DNA of 64,000 nucleotides, taken from positions 1 through 64,000 of the forward strand of contig NZ_JALHKS010000005.1 in assembly GCF_022968825.1 (NCBI RefSeq). Direction: 5' to 3'. Positions 62,528 to 64,000 of this stretch are shown here, piece after piece (positions within the stretch are counted from its first letter, which is position 1; every line of letters starts with the position of its first letter). A model generated the notes under the pieces. The model searched no databases and was not told the origin of the DNA. It saw nothing but the letters and a program-made list of their open reading frames with translations. Made by a program: the position numbers and the translations under genes. Source of the DNA: Chryseobacterium salipaludis (GTDB lineage Bacteria; Bacteroidota; Bacteroidia; Flavobacteriales; Weeksellaceae).

Positions 62528-63580
62528 ATGAAAAGATGGTATCTCTACCCCTTTTCTCTCGTGTATCATCTGGTAACTGCAGTGCGCAACACCTTGTATT
62601 CATGGGGGATCTATTCTTCAACAGGTTTTAAAATTCCGGTAATTAATGTCGGAAACCTTTCGGTTGGCGGCAGCGGAAAATCACCGATGGTGATGTATCT
62701 CGCCGAGCTCCTTTCCAGGCAGTACAGAACCGGTGTACTCTCCCGCGGCTACGGACGGCTGACCAAGGGTTACCATATTACCAATTACGACAGCAATTAC
62801 AAAACGGTGGGCGATGAAGCCATGCAGCTGTTTGAACGTTTCAAAAACCGCTTCGTTATTGGTGTGTCCGAAAAAAGAGTACCCGGCGCGCGAAAAATGA
62901 TTGATGACATGGATTTAGGTGTCCTGCTGCTGGACGATGCCTACCAGCACCGCGCCATTAAACCGGGTTTCCAGATCCTGATGACGGATTACAGTGATCC
63001 TTATTTTAAGGATTACCTTCTGCCGGCGGGTAACCTGCGCGAAAGCCGGAATGGTGCCAGGCGTGCCGACATTATCATGGTTTCCAAATGCCCGCCGGAA
63101 CTAACGGCTGAGCAAAAACAATATTATATTTCACGGATTAAGCCGACAGAAAATCAGCATGTTTTCTTCTCAGGAATCGGATATGATGAAAACCTCTACA
63201 GCCGCGATAAAATACTGCCGGACAATAATCTTTCCTACTACGATGTATTGCTGGTGACCGGTATCGCTAATCCCAAACCGTTGCTTCAGCATCTGGACCG
63301 TTTCAGCAAGAAAGTAAAACACCTGAAGTTCCGGGACCATCATAATTTCACGGACGAGGATATTCGCCAGATTATGGCTGAATACAAAAAGCTGGGCGAA
63401 TACCGTATTCTTTTAACTACTGAAAAAGATTATGTGCGGCTTAAGACTTTCGATGCATTGCGCGACCTGGTATACTACTGGCCGATCCACGTTAATATTG
63501 ATAAGCAGGAAGCATTTAACCAAATCATTTTAGACTATGTTGGACAGAATCAAAGAAACCGCCGCGTTTATTCAAGATAA
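62528..63580 (+). CDS. lpxK: Tetraacyldisaccharide 4'-kinase
   Basis: 350 residues starting MKRWYLYPFSLVYHLV; the frame is open further upstream (to 62345) but those codons cross the divergent ddl 5' end. N-terminal membrane-associated helix, then the P-loop in VGNLSVGGSGKSPMVMYL and LLLDDAYQHRAIK. It phosphorylates the lipid A precursor at the inner membrane, so the organism makes lipid A. It overlaps the nucleoside phosphorylase gene by 44 bases. Confidence 0.93.
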   Translation: MKRWYLYPFSLVYHLVTAVRNTLYSWGIYSSTGFKIPVINVGNLSVGGSGKSPMVMYLAELLSRQYRTGVLSRGYGRLTKGYHITNYDSNYKTVGDEAMQLFERFKNRFVIGVSEKRVPGARKMIDDMDLGVLLLDDAYQHRAIKPGFQILMTDYSDPYFKDYLLPAGNLRESRNGARRADIIMVSKCPPELTAEQKQYYISRIKPTENQHVFFSGIGYDENLYSRDKILPDNNLSYYDVLLVTGIANPKPLLQHLDRFSKKVKHLKFRDHHNFTDEDIRQIMAEYKKLGEYRILLTTEKDYVRLKTFDALRDLVYYWPIHVNIDKQEAFNQIILDYVGQNQRNRRVYSR

Positions 63581-64000
63581 AATTAACGACACGCCGGAGT
63601 TTGCTATTATCCTGGGTTCCGGCTTGGGGAATTTAAAAGATGAGGTGGCGCCCATTTGTACTTTAGAATATTCCGAAATACCGAATTTTCCGCAAACAAC
63701 CGTTGCGGGACACGGTGGCAAACTCATTTATGGCACGCTGGAAGGCAGAAAGGTCTTGCTGATGAGCGGGCGTTTTCACTATTATGAAGGCCATGATATC
63801 CAGACGGTAGTCTTCCCGGTGCGCGTTTTCCATCAGCTTGGAATTAAGAACATGATTGTTTCCAATGCCTGCGGCGGCGTGCATCCTGATTTCCAGGTCG
63901 CGGATGTGATGCTGATTAACGATCACATCAACATGATGCCGGAACATCCGTTGCGCGGCAAGAACATGGATGAGCTCGGACCGCGGTTTGTGGATATGAG
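63537..64000 (+). CDS. Purine-nucleoside phosphorylase, N-terminal part
   Basis: 154 residues seen before the window ends. It starts MLDRIKETAAFIQDK within the lpxK 3' end. ILGSGLGNL is the phosphate loop, GRFHYYEGHD the substrate region and SNACGGVHPDFQ the trimeric-type signature. It cleaves purine nucleosides with phosphate in salvage. Coupling with lpxK by a 44-base overlap is unusual functionally but is common in compact genomes. Confidence 0.92.
   Translation, partial: MLDRIKETAAFIQDKINDTPEFAIILGSGLGNLKDEVAPICTLEYSEIPNFPQTTVAGHGGKLIYGTLEGRKVLLMSGRFHYYEGHDIQTVVFPVRVFHQLGIKNMIVSNACGGVHPDFQVADVMLINDHINMMPEHPLRGKNMDELGPRFVDM

Overview
The window looks like part of a chromosome from a flavobacterium, most likely of the Chryseobacterium/Weeksellaceae type. 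That placement is inference. It rests on TAnnTTTG-type promoter boxes, the rpmB-rpmG-DUF4295-ftsY ribosomal block, a DUF6759-like protein, GIN/DUF2807 and TPM/LemA genes, and a Bacteroidetes-style (subtype iii) type VI secretion system (T6SS). Core genes have moderate GC; the secretion effectors, their lipoprotein partners and three glycosyltransferases are clearly more AT-rich.

Left third (1-15436, all minus strand). This is a partial T6SS locus. In transcription order it holds tssH/clpV, a lytic transglycosylase, tssE and tssF, then an 857-base gap with repeats and a structured element, tssD (Hcp), a 683-base gap, and one full vgrG. Three effector cassettes follow in tandem. Cassette 1 is full-length vgrG, a metzincin-like zinc protease and a lipoprotein. 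Cassette 2 is a vgrG 3' fragment, a cysteine-peptidase-like effector broken by a frameshift in a run of nine A, a lipoprotein and a small membrane protein. Cassette 3 is another vgrG 3' fragment and an effector cut by the window edge. Effectors 1 and 3 share an N-terminal module starting MSRTRIVKGK. The layout suggests a tip gene whose 3' end and cargo can be swapped against stored alternatives. tssB, tssC, tssG, tssK and the tssN-R set are not in this window.

Middle (15437-44109). An elongator-type tRNA(CAU) with a good promoter and terminator, plus a tRNA-like remnant, border the T6SS genes. Then come a TlpA-like thioredoxin protein, clpX, a HIT protein, greA, a Rieske-like lipoprotein, dtd, a hydrolase, nrnA-type DHH phosphoesterase, rpmH, ftsE, accA, gltX, a cupin, an AT-rich group of three glycosyltransferases, an ornithine aminotransferase, a decayed YoeB-type toxin next to an intact antitoxin, accC-accB, rpmF and a YceD-like gene, pdxA, ribE overlapping an NtrY-like kinase, trmN6 with a TTG start, tsf, fmt and recQ.

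Right third (44110-64000). This holds an OmpA/TSP3 outer-membrane protein, folK, sppA, a GlsB-like membrane protein, ftsY with rpmB-rpmG-DUF4295, murB, a class I aminotransferase, an overlapping trio (CD225, DUF2752, and a TonB-C-like gene split by a TAG codon), an M3 metallopeptidase, a GIN-domain lipoprotein, lemA with two TPM genes, folA, a membrane TPR-like protein, a TRIC-type channel, coaD-ddl, lpxK and the start of a purine nucleoside phosphorylase gene. Many genes are followed by clear hairpin-plus-T-run terminators. No CRISPR array, complete insertion sequence, rRNA or riboswitch was seen.
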